Translations under genes and position numbers: made by a program
From: Bryobacterales bacterium
GTDB taxonomy: Bacteria > Acidobacteriota > Terriglobia > Bryobacterales > UBA6623
NCBI GenBank assembly: GCA_028819255.1
Contig: JAPPMB010000059.1
Span: forward strand, 14,971 to 78,970
Direction: 5' to 3'
DNA: 64,000 nucleotides
In this document: in pieces, positions 46,009 through 55,851 of the stretch
How positions within the stretch are numbered: the stretch's first letter is position 1
Layout: each line of letters begins with the position of its first letter
Notes under the pieces: model-generated
What the model was told of the DNA's origin: nothing
Database searches by the model: none
Seen by the model: the letters and a program-made list of their open reading frames with translations, nothing else

Positions 46009-46815
46009 GTGCTCAACCGTAATCTTCCTGCCATCCTCTGCGCTTCGGCGCTCCTGCTGGCCGCAGCCTGCGGCGGCGACGACTACTTCGACCAGTACGA
46101 TGCCAAGGCCCGCGGCAGCGGCGGGTCCGGAGAAGATGCGGCCGCCTCGGCCGGCGTGATGACGACCGTCGATCCGGCCACGGCCGCCACCGTCACCGGC
46201 ATGGTCTCGTTTTCGGGGGAAATCCCGAGATTCCCGCCCATCAACATGAGTGCCGAGCCCGACTGCGTCCAGCTGCACGGCGGCAGGGTCCCCTCGGACC
46301 GCGTGCTCGTGAACGACGGAATGCTCCAGGACGCCCTGATCTGGGTTTCCAAGGGCCTGGAGGGCAAGCGCTTTCCGGTCCGGACGGACGTGGTGAACCT
46401 TGACCAGGACGGCTGCATCTACAAGCCCCACGTCGTGGCGGTGCAGGCGGGCCAGGCGCTCAACATCACCAACTCGGATCCGACCACCCACAACGTGCAT
46501 CCGCTGCCGAGGGAGAACAGGGAGTGGAACAAGTCGCAGACTTCCGGCGCGGCGGCGATCGACTATGCGTTCCCGAGGCCCGAGATGAAGATCGCGGTGA
46601 AGTGCAACATCCATCCGTGGATGCAGGCGTACGTCCATGTCCTAGAGCATCCGTACTTCGCAGTGACCGACGCCAACGGCGCCTTCGAGATCGGCAATCT
46701 GCCTCCGGGAACGTACACGCTCCAGGCCGTGCACGAACGGCTCGGGGAGCAGGAGATGGAATTCACGGTCGGCGCCAGCGAGAGCACGAAGGTCAGCTTC
46801 GCCTTCACTGGCTGA
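46009..46815 (+). CDS. Cupredoxin-like lipoprotein of the cytochrome cluster
   Basis: 268 residues. GTG at 46009 is preferred because GGAGG (45996-46000) lies 8 bases upstream and the protein then begins with a signal ending ASALLLAAAC (Cys21, lipoprotein-like). An in-frame ATG at 45973 overlaps the cytochrome stop. The body contains GQALNITNSDPTTHNVHPL and KCNIHPWMQAYVHVLEHPYF, which provide Cys/His/Met-type copper ligand candidates of the plastocyanin fold, then a carboxypeptidase-regulatory-like tail (GAFEIGNLPPGTYTLQA). Likely an outer-leaflet or periplasmic electron carrier or copper protein linked to the bc complex. Confidence 0.75.
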   Translation: MLNRNLPAILCASALLLAAACGGDDYFDQYDAKARGSGGSGEDAAASAGVMTTVDPATAATVTGMVSFSGEIPRFPPINMSAEPDCVQLHGGRVPSDRVLVNDGMLQDALIWVSKGLEGKRFPVRTDVVNLDQDGCIYKPHVVAVQAGQALNITNSDPTTHNVHPLPRENREWNKSQTSGAAAIDYAFPRPEMKIAVKCNIHPWMQAYVHVLEHPYFAVTDANGAFEIGNLPPGTYTLQAVHERLGEQEMEFTVGASESTKVSFAFTG

Positions 46816-46852
46816 CCGCCCTCCGGCCGCGTTCCCCTTGCGGCACACGCGC

Positions 46853-47758
46853 ATGAACGGCAATCCGCAGACGAGCGCGCCCACCTCGCAGCTCACCGGC
46901 ATGGCAGCTGCGATGTCGGACTACTACGCGCTGGCGAAGCCCTCGATCGTCTGGCTGATCCTGATGTCGGCGGTCATGGGCTGCTATCTGGCCGCCGACG
47001 GCTCACTGTTGTCGTTGCCGGTGCTGCATGCCCTTCTCGCCACGGCGCTGCTGGCCGCGGGGACCGGCGCCCTCAACCAGTGGTCGGAGCGGGACGTGGA
47101 CGCCCGGATGCGCCGCACGGTCTCGAGACCGATACCGGCCGGCAGGATCCAGCCGCGGGCCGCTCTGCTGTATGCAGGGGGCCTGACTCTGGCCGGTCTG
47201 GCCTACCTGCTCGTGGGCGTGAACGCGCTGTGCTTCGCCCTGGGCGCATGCACGGTCCTGACCTACAACTTTCTCTACACCCCCCTCAAGACGAGGACCT
47301 GGTGGTCCACGGCGGTCGGCGCGTTTCCCGGCGCCGTGCCGCCGCTGATGGGCTGGGCGGCGGTCCGGGACAGCGTGGCGCTCGAGGTCTGGGTTCTGTA
47401 CGGAATCCTGTTTCTGTGGCAGTTCCCTCATTTCTACGCGATCGCGTGGATGTACCGCGAAGACTACGGCCGCGCGGGGATTCGCATGCTCCCGGTCATC
47501 GAGGCAACCGGCAGGGCGACAGGCCGGCAGATCGTCGCCAGCGCCGCACTGCTGATTCCGGTCGCGATGGCTCCGGCGTGGCTGGGGATGGTGGAGCCGT
47601 GGTACGCGGTTCCCGCTTTCCTTCTTGGGACGGCGTACCTGGTTTGCGGGATCAGGCTTGCGAGGGACCGTAGGGCTGCGAGCGCGAAGGAGCTTCTGAA
47701 GGCTTCGGTCCTGTACCTGCCCGTGCTCTATCTCTTCCTTCTCTTGGCAAAGCCCTGA
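46853..47758 (+). CDS. ctaB: Protoheme IX farnesyltransferase (heme O synthase)
   Basis: 301 residues from the ATG at 46853 (a TTG at 46838 is also in frame). UbiA-family polytopic membrane enzyme that adds a farnesyl group to heme B to make heme O for terminal oxidases. NQWSERDVDARMRRTVSRP carries the N-x-x-x-[DE]xxxD prenyl-diphosphate motif and YREDYGRAGIRMLP the second conserved loop; about nine helices. It follows the cytochrome cluster, but no oxidase subunit genes are in the window. Confidence 0.93.
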   Translation: MNGNPQTSAPTSQLTGMAAAMSDYYALAKPSIVWLILMSAVMGCYLAADGSLLSLPVLHALLATALLAAGTGALNQWSERDVDARMRRTVSRPIPAGRIQPRAALLYAGGLTLAGLAYLLVGVNALCFALGACTVLTYNFLYTPLKTRTWWSTAVGAFPGAVPPLMGWAAVRDSVALEVWVLYGILFLWQFPHFYAIAWMYREDYGRAGIRMLPVIEATGRATGRQIVASAALLIPVAMAPAWLGMVEPWYAVPAFLLGTAYLVCGIRLARDRRAASAKELLKASVLYLPVLYLFLLLAKP

Positions 47759-48083
47759 GAGCCCGCAGCCCGGGTCGCCGGCATCGTCCGCGATTCCAGG
47801 CTCGGGCTTCCCGGGCCGGCGAAAGCGGAGGCTGAACCGTCACGAGTCCCACGGGGCTTCGCGGTCAGGCCGCCGAGTCCGCAGAAACAGCCCGATCCTG
47901 GGAGGCGAGGGTTTGCGCCTCGGCACAGCTCAAACGGCCTCCCGGAAGAAGCTGCCAGCCTGATCGGACCGGATGTTCCCAGGCCTCCGGGAGCGGCTTT
48001 GAGTCCCGCGAGCCAGTCTGGGCACGCCAGTGCACTGGCCGCGGTCCAGACGGCCGACAGCGCCGAGGGGCCTGAAGGACCGG
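47759..48083. other. No gene recognised
   Basis: GC-rich convergent intergenic region between heme O synthase and the alpha/beta hydrolase. CCCGGG-containing imperfect repeats are visible but no clear terminator. Confidence 0.45.
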
Positions 48084-49091
48084 CTAGCCGGTCTTGCCTG
48101 CCGTCGGCTCAGACGTCTCCCGCAGGATGCCCGGTCGGGCCTCCGATCGAACCTGTTCCACGACGCGACGAATTGCTTCCACCACCAGTTCCGGCCGATC
48201 ATGCTGGACGTAATGGCCGGCGTTCTCGGCGATCTGCCAGTCGCTGGTCTCGGAGAGTCCAGCCAGCTCCTCCTGCATCTCGTACCAGGATTCGGCGCGT
48301 CTGCGTCCTTCTGTCAGGACGATCAGCGGTCTGCGTCCAAGATCCGCGGGTTCGGCGGCGGCTTCTCGAAAACTCTCGCGAAGCCCAGCCACTTCCGTCG
48401 CCACCGTTCGCAGTGAGCGTGTCGTCTTCATCACTCTGTTCTCCGCGACCAGCACCGACTCGTTGCGGGATTCGGGACTTCCGGCAGGCACGGGAAACAG
48501 GAGTCGCGGAACGCCGGTCGGCGCCAGAAAGCCCACTGTCCGTCCGAAGGCGTTTGCGGTCTCCAGGCTCTTCGTCTGGGAGAGCCGGTCGGGATGGGAC
48601 GAATCGACGAGAACCATGCCTGCCACTTCATCCACGAACCGTGCGGCGTAGAGCTGTACGATCAGGCCGCCGAACGAATGGCCCACGAGAACGTAGGGCG
48701 GATCGATGGCGGCATTCCGGAGCAGAAGCCTCAGTTCCCCAACGATGTTGCCGGCGGTCCGCGGCGGGACCGCGGTTTCGCTCCACGCGTACCCGGCCCT
48801 GTCGTAGGCGCAGACTCTCGCGAATTCCGCGATGCCTCCGGTCACGGACGCCCACGTGAGGGAACTGCCGGGCAGGCCGGCCTCGAGGATGACGGCAGGG
48901 TTCCCTGCTCCCTCGCAGACCAGATGAAGTCCGTGCCCGCCAACATCGATGAGTCTCCCGGGAGCGACCGCATTGCTCAACGTGTGTTGCGAAAGAGCCC
49001 ACTGCACTACCGTGCCCACTGCGAGTGTCAGGACCAGCGTCGCCGCCAGCCAAAGACCGATTCGAGTCAGAAGCCTCTTCATCGAAGCCAT
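48084..49091 (-). CDS. Alpha/beta-hydrolase, exported or membrane-anchored
   Basis: 335 residues from the ATG at 49091 (the open frame continues upstream without features). A hydrophobic N-terminal helix (LLTRIGLWLAATLVLTLAVG) probably anchors or exports it. ILEAGLPGSS corresponds to the oxyanion loop, VCAYDRAGYAWSE to the strand before the elbow, and VLVGHSFGGLIVQLYA contains the nucleophile Ser in G-H-S-F-G-G. The catalytic His is plausibly in NAGHYVQHDRPELV near the C-terminus. Substrate unknown; similar proteins are annotated as esterases or haloalkane dehalogenase-like. Confidence 0.85.
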   Translation of the reverse strand: MASMKRLLTRIGLWLAATLVLTLAVGTVVQWALSQHTLSNAVAPGRLIDVGGHGLHLVCEGAGNPAVILEAGLPGSSLTWASVTGGIAEFARVCAYDRAGYAWSETAVPPRTAGNIVGELRLLLRNAAIDPPYVLVGHSFGGLIVQLYAARFVDEVAGMVLVDSSHPDRLSQTKSLETANAFGRTVGFLAPTGVPRLLFPVPAGSPESRNESVLVAENRVMKTTRSLRTVATEVAGLRESFREAAAEPADLGRRPLIVLTEGRRRAESWYEMQEELAGLSETSDWQIAENAGHYVQHDRPELVVEAIRRVVEQVRSEARPGILRETSEPTAGKTG

Positions 49092-49275
49092 AGACACTCC
49101 CGCCAGACGATTGGTTTCCCGGCCAGGGAAGATCGGGTTCCGGGCATCGACGGTATTCTCCTGCGACAGCCTGGTGGAAGTCGCTCCTTGACTCGAAACG
49201 AAATGGGGTCGTACGATTGGCACAGCGGGAGTTTTTGCGCCCCGCGTTGAGTTGGCTAGGGGGACGACGACACTC

Positions 49276-52200
49276 ATGAGGACTGCTGCGCTTGCCGTGC
49301 TAACGGCGCTTATATTAGCCATGGCCGCCATCCCGGCTGCCGCCCAGACACAGACCAGGCTCACGGGCACGGTCTACGACGACACCGGCTCCGTGATTCC
49401 CGGAGCCCGGATCACGATCTTGAACGTCAACACCGGCGTGAGCCAGGAAGCGGAAACCAACGCGTCGGGAAGCTACAACTTCCCGTTTGTTTCCGCAGGC
49501 CAGTACGAGCTGATCTGCGAGTTCGAGGGGTTCAAGACATACAGCCAGTCTGGCATCGTTCTGGAGACCGGCTCGGTTCGAGGCGTCGACATCCAAATGC
49601 AGCTGGGAGACGTGACCGAGACCATCGAGGTCGAGGCGGCGGCGCCGCTCCTCGAGACCGAGAGCTCGACGGTCGGACAGTTCATCGAGCGCGACACGGT
49701 CTTCAACATGCCGCTTGCGAGCCGTCGCAGCGCCTCTCTGGTGCGCCTGCTCGGAAATGTCACGTACCGGAATGAAGGCGGCGCGGAGGCCCTCCCGTTC
49801 TTTTCCATGGCCGGCGGCCGGTCCCGCAACCAGATGTGGACCCTCGACGGAACGGTCATCCAGAACATGTCCCTCGGCATCGCCCAGCTCGGCCTGAACC
49901 CGCCCGCCGAGTCCCTGCAGGAATTCAAGGCGGAGCAGAGCAACTACTCGGCTGAGTTCGGGCGGGCCGGCGGCGGATTCATCGTCATGACCACCCGTTC
50001 GGGAACGAACAACTTCCACGGCGCCGTCTACGAGTTCTTCCGCAACCAGGCGATTGACACGAGGACGTTCTTCGCACCGGGGAAGGCGCCGCTCCGCTAC
50101 AACATCTTCGGTGGCTCCGCCGGCGGTCCGATCGCAAAGAACAAGTCATTCTACTTCGTCAATTACGAGGGTGGCCGGCGCCGCAACGGCGTCACTTACT
50201 CAAGCGACGATGTTCCGCACCTGCCCGAGGTCGGGGGCGACTTCTCGAATCGGGCCGGCCTTACGCTCCGCGATCCGCTCTCCGACGGCGGCGTTTTCGA
50301 AAACAACATCATTCCCCAGAGCCGGATCGATCCGCTCGGACGCCAGATCGCGGGCTGGTATCCGGCTCCAAACCAGCCTGGCTCGCTTTCGGCGGCCCCC
50401 GCGAACAACTTCGTGAACAACGCGTCGAACGCCCTGACGCAGGACTTCGTCACAGTCAAGGTGGACCACAACTTCAGCGCCAACGACCGCATGTACGGTC
50501 GATTCCAGTACTCGCGAAACCCGTCGGTTGTCGCCAGCGTCTTTCCGAACGAGTTTGCGGATCCGAGGGCCGGGACCCGGGACAACGAGCACACCAACGC
50601 CACCGGGGCCTGGATTCACCATTTCTCGCCCACGCTGATCCAGGACGTCCGCATCAACTGGGGCCGCCGCCTGCACATCAATCGCTCCGCCGGGCGGTAT
50701 TCGGGCAAGAACGGCGAACTCGGCATTCCGGGAGTGAACGCGGAAGCCTCGCCAACCGTGACCGTGAACGGCCTGACCAATCTGGGCGCCGGCAACCACG
50801 AGAGGATCCAGACACCGATCGAGACTTGGCAGTTCGTCGACACTTACACCTGGATCCGCGGAAACCACCAGGTCAGGTTTGGCGGCGAGTGGCGTTTTGC
50901 CATGAACGTGGACGACTTCAACCGCTCCACCGGAGGACGGTTCGGCTTCGGCAACCGGGCCACGGGAGTCGGGCTCGCGGAACTGCTGCTCGGCCATGTC
51001 GGCGGCGGGCAACTCATCGACGCCGACATCCTGGAGAGCCGCACCGACTTCTACGGCTTTTTCGTCCAAGACGACTGGAGGGTCACTCCCACGTTCACGC
51101 TGAACCTCGGTCTTCGCTGGGAACTCGACACGCCGCGGTGGGAACGGCAGGACAACCGCCAGAGCGGCTTCGACCCCAACGTGATCAATCCCGTGTGCGA
51201 CTGCCCCGGCGTGGTCACCTTCTCGGGGCGTGACGGACGCAGCAAGTACGCTCATGACTTCGACGCCAACAACTTCGGCCCCCGATTCGGCTTCGCCTGG
51301 GAGGCGGCCCGGGGCTTCGTGGTCCGTGGCGGCTACGGCATCAACTACAACGGCATGTATGCGCGCGCCGTGCCATTCACACTGTTCAACGGCTTCAGCC
51401 TGAGCGGATCTTTCAATTCGGCAGACGGAGGCTTCACCAGGGCGTTCCGGCTGAGTGACGGCATGCCCAACGTTCCGCGCGAGGAGCTGACGCCCGCGTT
51501 CGGCGCTGTCGAGATCGGTCAAAGACCGCGTCTGGCGCCTGACTTCTTCCAGCAGAGCCAGCACAACGGCATGCACCAGCAATGGAACCTCGGCGTGCAG
51601 AGGGAGCTGCCGGGCAACCTGCTGGCCGAGATCAGCTACATCGGCAATGTAGGCCACAATCTCGGAGGTGCGAACGTCAACATCAACATGATTCCGCTCG
51701 TCGGCGGCCGCGGTCCTGACCGGCAGTCGCAGACGGCGAGGCCCTTCCCGCAGTTCAACGCGGTGTGGCACGAGAGCCCGCCGTGGGGCAACTCCGCCTA
51801 CCACTCGATGAACATCAAGGCCGAGAAGCGCTACTCGGGCGGGATGAACTTCCTGATGAACTACACGTGGTCGAAGTTCATCGACGATGTCGAGGCCGCC
51901 ACCGAACTTGGGGGCGAGCAGGGAAATGGCTACACGCACATAGCGTTGCGGCACCTCGACAAGGCACTTTCGGGCAACGACGTCCGCCATCGCTTCATCG
52001 GCAGCATGGTCTACGAACTGCCTTTCGGAGAGGGTCGTCCCATAGCCTTCGACAGCGCAGCCCTGGACGCCATCGCGGGCGGATGGGGCATTGGTCTGAT
52101 TGCGGAGTTCCGAAGCGGCGTGCCGTTCGGGGTCATCGAGAACACCAACAGATCCAATACCTATGCTCACGTGCAGCGGCCGAACATCTTGGGCCCAGTC

Positions 52201-52536
52201 TCGGTGCTTTCGAACTGGCGCGACAATGTTCGGGCCAGCAACTACTTCGACCCCTCACTCTTCGAAGCGCCCGGTCCCGGCGGCGTCGGGACAAGCCCGC
52301 GGAACATCTGCTGCGGCCCGGGCTTCAACGGGTTCGACCTTTCGGTGCACAAGTGGTTCTCGTTCACGGAAAGGCACCGCCTGCAGCTTCGCGGAGACTT
52401 CTACAACCTCTTCAACCGGGCGGCGTTCTCGAATCCGGAACTGCGACGCGGCCGGGGAGCCTTCGGACGGATCGGCAGGGTCCTGGTCGGCTCGAATGGG
52501 CGGCTGGCCCAGATTTCGCTCCGGTTCGAGTTCTAG
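49276..52536 (+). CDS. Oar-like TonB-dependent receptor with carboxypeptidase-regulatory domain
   Basis: 1086 residues from the ATG at 49276. Signal peptide ending AAIPAAAQ, then a carboxypeptidase-regulatory-like beta domain (RLTGTVYDDTGSVIPGARIT ... SGSYNFPFVSAGQYEL), a plug domain (VEAAAPLLETESSTVGQFIE to GFIVMTTRSGTNNFHGAVYE) and a large barrel ending ISLRFEF with terminal Phe. This architecture, typical of Acidobacteriota and Myxococcota, lacks a clear TonB box. Such receptors are thought to take up oligosaccharides, peptides or protein fragments. It diverges from the hydrolase upstream, and a hairpin follows its stop. Confidence 0.92.
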   Translation: MRTAALAVLTALILAMAAIPAAAQTQTRLTGTVYDDTGSVIPGARITILNVNTGVSQEAETNASGSYNFPFVSAGQYELICEFEGFKTYSQSGIVLETGSVRGVDIQMQLGDVTETIEVEAAAPLLETESSTVGQFIERDTVFNMPLASRRSASLVRLLGNVTYRNEGGAEALPFFSMAGGRSRNQMWTLDGTVIQNMSLGIAQLGLNPPAESLQEFKAEQSNYSAEFGRAGGGFIVMTTRSGTNNFHGAVYEFFRNQAIDTRTFFAPGKAPLRYNIFGGSAGGPIAKNKSFYFVNYEGGRRRNGVTYSSDDVPHLPEVGGDFSNRAGLTLRDPLSDGGVFENNIIPQSRIDPLGRQIAGWYPAPNQPGSLSAAPANNFVNNASNALTQDFVTVKVDHNFSANDRMYGRFQYSRNPSVVASVFPNEFADPRAGTRDNEHTNATGAWIHHFSPTLIQDVRINWGRRLHINRSAGRYSGKNGELGIPGVNAEASPTVTVNGLTNLGAGNHERIQTPIETWQFVDTYTWIRGNHQVRFGGEWRFAMNVDDFNRSTGGRFGFGNRATGVGLAELLLGHVGGGQLIDADILESRTDFYGFFVQDDWRVTPTFTLNLGLRWELDTPRWERQDNRQSGFDPNVINPVCDCPGVVTFSGRDGRSKYAHDFDANNFGPRFGFAWEAARGFVVRGGYGINYNGMYARAVPFTLFNGFSLSGSFNSADGGFTRAFRLSDGMPNVPREELTPAFGAVEIGQRPRLAPDFFQQSQHNGMHQQWNLGVQRELPGNLLAEISYIGNVGHNLGGANVNINMIPLVGGRGPDRQSQTARPFPQFNAVWHESPPWGNSAYHSMNIKAEKRYSGGMNFLMNYTWSKFIDDVEAATELGGEQGNGYTHIALRHLDKALSGNDVRHRFIGSMVYELPFGEGRPIAFDSAALDAIAGGWGIGLIAEFRSGVPFGVIENTNRSNTYAHVQRPNILGPVSVLSNWRDNVRASNYFDPSLFEAPGPGGVGTSPRNICCGPGFNGFDLSVHKWFSFTERHRLQLRGDFYNLFNRAAFSNPELRRGRGAFGRIGRVLVGSNGRLAQISLRFEF

Positions 52537-52548
52537 GGACTTGACGGG

Positions 52549-52590
52549 CGGCGGCGACTAGCGGCCGCCCGGCCCATCCCGTCGCCGCCG
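52549..52590. terminator. Bidirectional hairpin terminator
   Basis: CGGCGGCGAC (52549-52558) pairs perfectly with GTCGCCGCCG (52581-52590), with a loop that holds its own GCGGCCGC palindrome. It sits exactly between the convergent stops of the TonB receptor (52536) and the macro-domain gene (52597). There is no T-run, common in GC-rich genomes. Confidence 0.6.
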
Positions 52591-52596
52591 AGGCAG

Positions 52597-53169
52597 TCAG
52601 CGAAACTGCGGAACGATTGCGAGCGCTGCCAGCGTGAACGCCTCGAAGGTGCGGTCCCCAAAGAGAACGAAAGCAACGCAAGTCACGTTCCGTGGCCCGG
52701 CGGCGAGACTCTGGGCCGTGGCCGTGACTGCAACTCTCGCGGCCTCCGCCAGCGGGTAGCCGTAGACTCCCGTGCTGATCGCCGGGAGCGTCACGGTCTG
52801 CGCTCCCAGTTCGTCGGCGAGGGTGAGGCACTTCCGATAGCACGAATCCAGGGCTTCGGGCTCGCCGCTCCTGCCGTCGCGGTACCGGGGACCCACGGCG
52901 TGCAGGACCCATCTGGCAGGCAGGCGGCCTGCGCCCGTCACGACAGCGTCCCCGGCCGGACATCGCCCGATGCGCGCGCGAATCTCATCGAGCTCGCGCA
53001 TGATCGACCGGCCGCCGGCGCGGTGAATGGCGCCATCCACTCCACCGCCGCCGCGAAGCTGAGAGTTCGCGGCGTTGCCGATCGCGTCAGCCGACACCTT
53101 GGTGATGTCACCGGTCTGAAGCTTGAGCTTCCGGCTTCCTATTGTGATTTCGAACTTCGTCTTCATCAT
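52597..53169 (-). CDS. Macro-domain protein (ADP-ribose binding or hydrolase)
   Basis: 190 residues, a single macro domain: GDITKVSADAIGNAANSQL with the conserved N-A-A-N, GGGGVDGAIHRAGG (the phosphate loop), GDAVVTGAGRL, WVLHAVGPRY and LPAISTGVYGYPL (the diphosphate loop G-V-Y-G-Y-P). These features match MacroD/YmdB-type O-acetyl-ADP-ribose or mono-ADP-ribose hydrolases. Cytosolic. A short N-terminal extension precedes the domain. Stands alone. Confidence 0.92.
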   Translation of the reverse strand: MMKTKFEITIGSRKLKLQTGDITKVSADAIGNAANSQLRGGGGVDGAIHRAGGRSIMRELDEIRARIGRCPAGDAVVTGAGRLPARWVLHAVGPRYRDGRSGEPEALDSCYRKCLTLADELGAQTVTLPAISTGVYGYPLAEAARVAVTATAQSLAAGPRNVTCVAFVLFGDRTFEAFTLAALAIVPQFR

Positions 53170-53762
53170 CGGTTGTTCCCCCTCCTATTCGTCAGCGCCA
53201 TTCCGATTGAAACACGACGATCGCGGCTGTCCGCCCCGGCCGCATGAAGCCCCGGGCCCCGAAGTTGTGCCGGGACGCCCGTCGTGGCGAGCGGGCAGAG
53301 GTCAAGGTCGGCAGTTTCAGCCTTGAAGCAAAGACGACTCGGCGGCTTCGGAATCCGACCGAAGGGATTGCCCGCAGCTTGCAGGGAACTGCCCCTGAAA
53401 CACCTGCGCCGCTCCCAACTGCTCCGGTCGTGCGTTGGGGTGAGGAGCCGGTGCAGGCGGGCCGCCAGACACGCGGGAGTCTGCCTGCGTCAAAGGGTCA
53501 TCCGCACCGGGCCGATTGCGAGTGCGAGCGGGCGGGGGTGGCGGCGGTGGACCCCAAGTGGCGCGCTTGCTCTCCGGTCGGTTGTCGAAGGAAGGTCTTG
53601 TCTGGCTCGGCGCTGAAGGCGGGCGGCGGTCCTCTCGCAGCAAGAGAAGAGAGCCGCCGCAGGTTGGGTCTCGTCAGCCGGAGCCGAGACCTCGAAGAGA
53701 CCGGAGGAATCGCAGATTCGGATTCTTCCATCCTCCGCCGTTGTTGGTCGGCGGTCGGCGCG
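53170..53762. other. No gene recognised
   Basis: About 590 bases with overlapping open frames on both strands but no family motifs; Arg/Pro/Ser-rich translations typical of non-coding GC-rich DNA. Confidence 0.5.
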
Positions 53763-55364
53763 CTAGAGCCCCCAAACCGTGATTGGCGGGCTGCCCGGCT
53801 GGGGGGCCTTCCTGAACGCGCGCTCTTCCCACGACCGCCCCTCTCGCATGTCAAAGACCAGCAGGTGCCCCGACTCGGCGCCGCAGCGGTCCATGCACCA
53901 GGCCGTCTGCTCTCGTCCCTTGCGGATCACACTCCTCAGGCTGGACCCTTTCCTCAGCACCTTGCATTCTATGACATGCTTGTTCGCATGGGATGGAAGC
54001 GTCTCCCCGGGCGCCGGCCATTCCACAAGCAGGTCCGTCCGTCCGCGGGCGACGGCATACTCGCGCGTGATGCGCCCGCCGCTGTTGATCACGCGCTGCA
54101 TGTAGGCGTGCAGCACAAGCTGGGGCCCGGCTTCCCGGTGTCCGTAGCGGGCTACCCACGATTCGGAATGCTCACGGAAGTACCCTTGGAATGCGCGAAT
54201 CAGCTTCTGGATGTCCAAGCTCCCGTCCTCGTTGACATACCAGCTGGGTGACACGAGGCTCTCGAGCTCGGTTTCCTGGACTGCGGTCAGTTCCCGCGGG
54301 ATGACCTCGGCATAGATCGGGTTGGCCATGCGAACCTCGCCCTCGCCCGCCACCAGCCCGAGATCCCGGACGTATTCCAGGTCGCGGAGCGAGTAGCTGC
54401 CACTAAGGGATCCTCCGAGCATGGGCAGGATCACACGCCTCACGCGTTCCCCGCGCAGCTGGTTGGCAAGCTGGTCGAGATGGGTGTCCCGGTCTCGGAC
54501 GAGAGTCTCCCTGGCCCGATCGATCGCAGCGGTCCCGATCGGCTTGCTGCGGTCCCGTCCCGCATTGTCGTTGAAGCAGGCCTGGAGAGCCAATGCGTTG
54601 ACCAGCCAAGGCTGGCCAGCCGTCAGTTCCCAGATTCTCTCCACCGCGCCCCCCTCGAACTGTTGGCCGGTCTCGGTAGTGTGCTGGCCGAGCAGCGCTC
54701 GCATCTCTTCCTCGGTGAAGTCCGCGAGCCGCAGCGACTTGGCCTTGATGTTGAATGCACTGCCCCCGGCGACATCCGTGCCCTGTGAACTCGAATGGAT
54801 GCGGTAGTCGCGAATGTCGCGCACACCGCACAGGATCACGCTTTGCGGGAATCCGTCCGGCCTCTCGACATAGCCGGCGCGGAGCTGTCTCAGCACGGAT
54901 ATGAGGGAGTCCCCTTCCAAGCTGTCGATTTCGTCGATCAGCAGAACCAAGGGCTTCTCCCGTGCCCTGGCCCAGCGCTTCAAGGTCACATTGAACGCAC
55001 CATGGCCGCCATGCTCGGCCAGCACCTGTAGTCGCGTGTCCCGGACAAAGGGGTCGTGCAGCGTCTCCTCCGCGTTTTCTGCGATCTGGCCCAGGAGTAC
55101 CCGCATGGCCTCTGGCACGTCCTCCCGCGCAGTCTGGCCGACCTCGAACTTGACGTACACGCAACCGTACTGGCCGGTGACGTTGAGTGTGTCGGCGAGG
55201 GCCCTGAGGATCGAGGTCTTGCCAGTCTGGCGGGGGGCATGGAGGATGAAGTACCGCATGTCCTCGATAAGCTCGAGAACTTCTTCCAGATTGATCCGGC
55301 TGAGGGGTGGGATGCAGTAATGGCGCCGGGGCAGCATCGGGCCCTCGGTGTTGAATTTGCGCAC
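53763..55364 (-). CDS. AAA-type ATPase with C-terminal PD-(D/E)XK-like domain
   Basis: 533 residues. HYCIPPLSRINLEEVLELIE, then Walker A HAPRQTGKTS (42-51) and Walker B LLIDEID (141-147), is the pattern of the STAND-like or ORC-like AAA ATPases with a winged-helix region (TAGQPWLVNALALQACF). The C-terminal domain has RTDLLVEW (D444) and HVIECKV (E466-C-K468), a PD-(D/E)XK nuclease-like core. It is unrelated in N-terminal sequence to the ATPase at 34522 but shares the ATPase-plus-nuclease plan. Whether it is defence-related is not known. ATG codon 10 is an alternative start. Confidence 0.75.
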   Translation of the reverse strand: MRKFNTEGPMLPRRHYCIPPLSRINLEEVLELIEDMRYFILHAPRQTGKTSILRALADTLNVTGQYGCVYVKFEVGQTAREDVPEAMRVLLGQIAENAEETLHDPFVRDTRLQVLAEHGGHGAFNVTLKRWARAREKPLVLLIDEIDSLEGDSLISVLRQLRAGYVERPDGFPQSVILCGVRDIRDYRIHSSSQGTDVAGGSAFNIKAKSLRLADFTEEEMRALLGQHTTETGQQFEGGAVERIWELTAGQPWLVNALALQACFNDNAGRDRSKPIGTAAIDRARETLVRDRDTHLDQLANQLRGERVRRVILPMLGGSLSGSYSLRDLEYVRDLGLVAGEGEVRMANPIYAEVIPRELTAVQETELESLVSPSWYVNEDGSLDIQKLIRAFQGYFREHSESWVARYGHREAGPQLVLHAYMQRVINSGGRITREYAVARGRTDLLVEWPAPGETLPSHANKHVIECKVLRKGSSLRSVIRKGREQTAWCMDRCGAESGHLLVFDMREGRSWEERAFRKAPQPGSPPITVWGL

Positions 55365-55851
55365 GAACGCTTGAGTATTGCACGCGACCCACCGGGGCCT
55401 TGTCCAATCGGTGCGTCATCCTGCCAACGGAGAATCGGTCACCGGTCCCGGCGTTGCCGACGTGCGCCGCTGTTCATGGAATACCTCCCGGCATGCTCCC
55501 CTGCCACTGTTGCCAATAGGGGAGGGGCTCGCAGCGACTGCTCGGCCATGTCGGCATGAGCAAGTGTGGGCACGGCGCCGGAGCGCTGACGTGGCCGTTG
55601 GGCCCTGCGTCGCTCCAGAACCGTATTCCAGAGCAGCCCAACTCGGCACTCTCGCATATGGGAAGCCCCGGGCGTCATGAAGGCGTCACATGTCGACGAC
55701 CCGTCGGGGACCCCGGCCAGAGAGCCTGATGGCCGCAAGTTCCTTGAGGTGCGGGGCAGACGGGTGCCCTGTTCCGCCGGCGCGGCGTTCCAAGAGAGCG
55801 CCGAGTCGATCCGGGCTTGCTGTCCTGCAAAGCGTTGCTGCGCGGTCTGCC
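55365..55851. other. No gene recognised
   Basis: Nearly 500 bases upstream of the ATPase with no convincing frame. The ATPase promoter must lie here, but no motif is clear. Confidence 0.4.

Noticed and set aside
50200-52170. 656-codon minus-strand frame
   Set aside because: Antisense of the Oar-like receptor gene, no motifs.
53244-54251. 335-codon plus-strand frame
   Set aside because: Half lies opposite the AAA-ATPase gene; the free half has no motifs and biased Arg/Pro/Ser content.
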